Assembly (NCBI GenBank): GCA_031963365.1
Contig: JASSUF010000133.1
Location: forward strand, 1-7,187
Direction: 5' to 3'
Origin: JASSUD01 sp031963365
Lineage (GTDB): Bacteria > Pseudomonadota > Gammaproteobacteria > Burkholderiales > Burkholderiaceae
DNA length: 7,187 nt
Positions within the stretch are counted from its first letter, which is position 1; every line of letters starts with the position of its first letter. This document shows, piece by piece, positions 6,186-7,187 of this stretch. Position numbers and translations under genes: made by a program. The notes under the pieces are model-generated. The model searched no databases, was not told the origin of the DNA, and saw only the letters and a list, made by a program, of their open reading frames with translations.

Positions 6186-7119
6186 CCCGCTCTCCTAATA
6201 ATCCGGATGGTCGGCAAATGAGCACGACAATCAATACCATAAAAGCGAGTACATCTTGATAGTTACTCCCGAGTACTCCGCCTGTTAAATCGCTCAGATA
6301 TCCACTGCCTAGTTGCTCGATGATACCGAGCAATAAACCACCAAGCATGGCGCCGCCAAGATGGCCAATTCCTCCTAGCACCGCTGCTGTAAAAGCCTTC
6401 ATGCCAGGAGCAAACCCCATATAAAAATGGGCATTGCCATACTCAGAGGCCATCATAACGCCGGCCAAAGCAGCAAGAGCTGCACCTATCATGAACGTGG
6501 CTGAAATTATTCGATTCAGATTGACTCCTGTTAGCGCAGCAGAAGCCTGGTTTTCAGAGGCAGCACGTATGGCACGGCCCAAGCGCGTTTTATGGATCAG
6601 AATATATAAGCCTGTCATTACGGTACAAGCCACCCCGAAGATCGTGATTTCTAGTAGTGAAATCACCGCGCCTGCACGCTCTGGTGTGCTTGGTAATATC
6701 TCGATGAACTTTGCCGGCAAAAGCTGAGGAAACATTAATGGATCGCGAGACCAGATCAACATAGCCAGTGTTTGTAGTAAGAGCGACATACCAATGGCCG
6801 TGATCAGTGGAGCAAGGCGAGGAGCGTTGCGCAATGGACGATAGGCTAAGCGTTCAATAAACCAAGCCAGTACCGCACACATTAGCATGGCGATGGTTAG
6901 AGCGATCATGAGCACAGCCACATTGCTCAAGCCTGGGAAGTAAGACTGCAAAAAGCCGATGGTGGAGAGGGTGACTAATGCACCTACCATCAGCACTTCG
7001 CCGTGCGCGAAATTAATCATCCCCAGAATACCGTACACCATCGTGTACCCGAGCGCTAGGATTGCATATATGCTCCCTAGGACTAAGCCATTCAAAATTT
7101 GTTGGATAAAAATATCCAC
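6169..7119 (-). CDS. livH: Branched-chain amino-acid ABC transporter permease LivH
   Basis: First gene of the operon in this window; it is the membrane partner of LivM. I place the start at GTG 7117-7119, giving 316 residues beginning MDIFIQQILNGLVLGSIYAI, the usual LivH opening. GGAG (7125-7128) lies five bases upstream. The frame is open to a GTG at 7173, but those 18 extra codons would translate a palindromic repeat, so I reject that longer form. Landmarks are GYTMVYGILGMINFAHGEV (24-42), the docking loop GRAIRAASENQASAALTGV (181-199) and AAVLGGIGHLGGAMLGG (245-261). The C-terminus RPSGLLGERVAERV overlaps livM. About eight hydrophobic segments are visible. The substrate-binding protein gene is not within the 68 bases left on the right and may lie further upstream or elsewhere. 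Confidence 0.92.
   Translation of the reverse strand: MDIFIQQILNGLVLGSIYAILALGYTMVYGILGMINFAHGEVLMVGALVTLSTIGFLQSYFPGLSNVAVLMIALTIAMLMCAVLAWFIERLAYRPLRNAPRLAPLITAIGMSLLLQTLAMLIWSRDPLMFPQLLPAKFIEILPSTPERAGAVISLLEITIFGVACTVMTGLYILIHKTRLGRAIRAASENQASAALTGVNLNRIISATFMIGAALAALAGVMMASEYGNAHFYMGFAPGMKAFTAAVLGGIGHLGGAMLGGLLLGIIEQLGSGYLSDLTGGVLGSNYQDVLAFMVLIVVLICRPSGLLGERVAERV
6191..6196 (-). promoter_or_regulatory. Ribosome-binding site deciding the livM TTG start
   Basis: AGGAGA on the minus strand, six bases before TTG at 6183-6185, inside the 3' end of livH. It supports the non-ATG start. Confidence 0.7.
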
Positions 7120-7124
7120 ACATG

Positions 7125-7128
7125 CTCC
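7125..7128 (-). promoter_or_regulatory. Ribosome-binding site deciding the livH GTG start
   Basis: GGAG on the minus strand with a five-base spacer before GTG at 7117-7119. An ATG at 7121-7123 is out of frame with LivH. Confidence 0.6.
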
Positions 7129-7143
7129 AGATAAGATAAATCG

Positions 7144-7176
7144 TAGGTTGGGGTGACGAAGGAACCCCAACACCTA
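7144..7176. repeat. Palindromic extragenic repeat (GTAGGTTGGGG type) upstream of livH
   Basis: TAGGTTGGGGT (7144-7154) pairs with ACCCCAA-CA-CCTA (7164-7176), with a two-base bulge and a nine-base loop. Its sequence resembles the GTAGGTTGGG...CCCAAC palindromes scattered in intergenic DNA of many bacteria. It lies in the livH leader and could also end transcription of an upstream gene, although only a weak T-rich tail follows on the minus strand. Confidence 0.55.
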
Positions 7177-7187
7177 ACCACGGCCTT

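Noticed and set aside
6434..7156. Two plus-strand frames opposite livH
   Set aside because: They lie antisense to a conserved permease and have no family features.
1..7187. tRNA, rRNA, CRISPR array, riboswitch or replication origin
   Set aside because: I saw no regularly spaced repeat array, cloverleaf-like sequence or known riboswitch core on reading both strands.

Overview
The window looks like a chromosomal segment of a beta-proteobacterium related to Burkholderiaceae that lives inside eukaryotic cells. The right half (3296-7119, minus strand) is an ordinary-composition branched-chain amino-acid ABC transporter operon, livH-livM-livGF. The left half (1-3290) is a gene-poor accessory region with AT-rich cargo, IS ends, frameshifted gene fragments and one eukaryotic-like F-box/leucine-rich-repeat gene. 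F-box proteins act with eukaryotic SCF ubiquitin ligases, so an intact F-box gene suggests a host-associated lifestyle, such as a fungal or amoebal endosymbiont. The phylum call rests on the liv proteins and is an inference without a search.

Layout from left to right. A hypothetical gene on the minus strand (start at 476) has a strong ribosome-binding site and an N-terminus rich in Ser/Pro/Arg. Near codon 127 it runs into an IS-like terminus (1-97) that carries two copies of a 17-bp repeat. A long intergenic stretch (477-913) holds a short copy of the livF 3' end. The F-box/LRR gene occupies 914-2167 on the minus strand, with a candidate promoter at 2205-2233. From about 2300 to 3290 lies a patchwork of broken genes. 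It contains an IS110-type transposase fragment with frameshifts (minus), a strong 11-bp-stem hairpin, a piece resembling the helical region of NACHT/NLR proteins (plus), a RhuM-family fragment with a frameshift and a stop (plus), and a 61-bp stretch resembling joined IS3-family ends. That stretch abuts the 3' end of livGF.

The liv operon is transcribed right to left. LivH and LivM are the two membrane permeases. LivG and LivF, normally separate ATPases, are here one 574-residue protein with a linker and an unusual insertion in the LivG half. No substrate-binding protein gene (livK/livJ) is in the window. A perfect 16-bp inverted repeat spans the start codon of livGF and could control its translation.

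Most notable are the F-box/LRR effector candidate, the LivG-LivF fusion with its start-codon hairpin, and the graveyard of host-interaction and mobile gene fragments between them.
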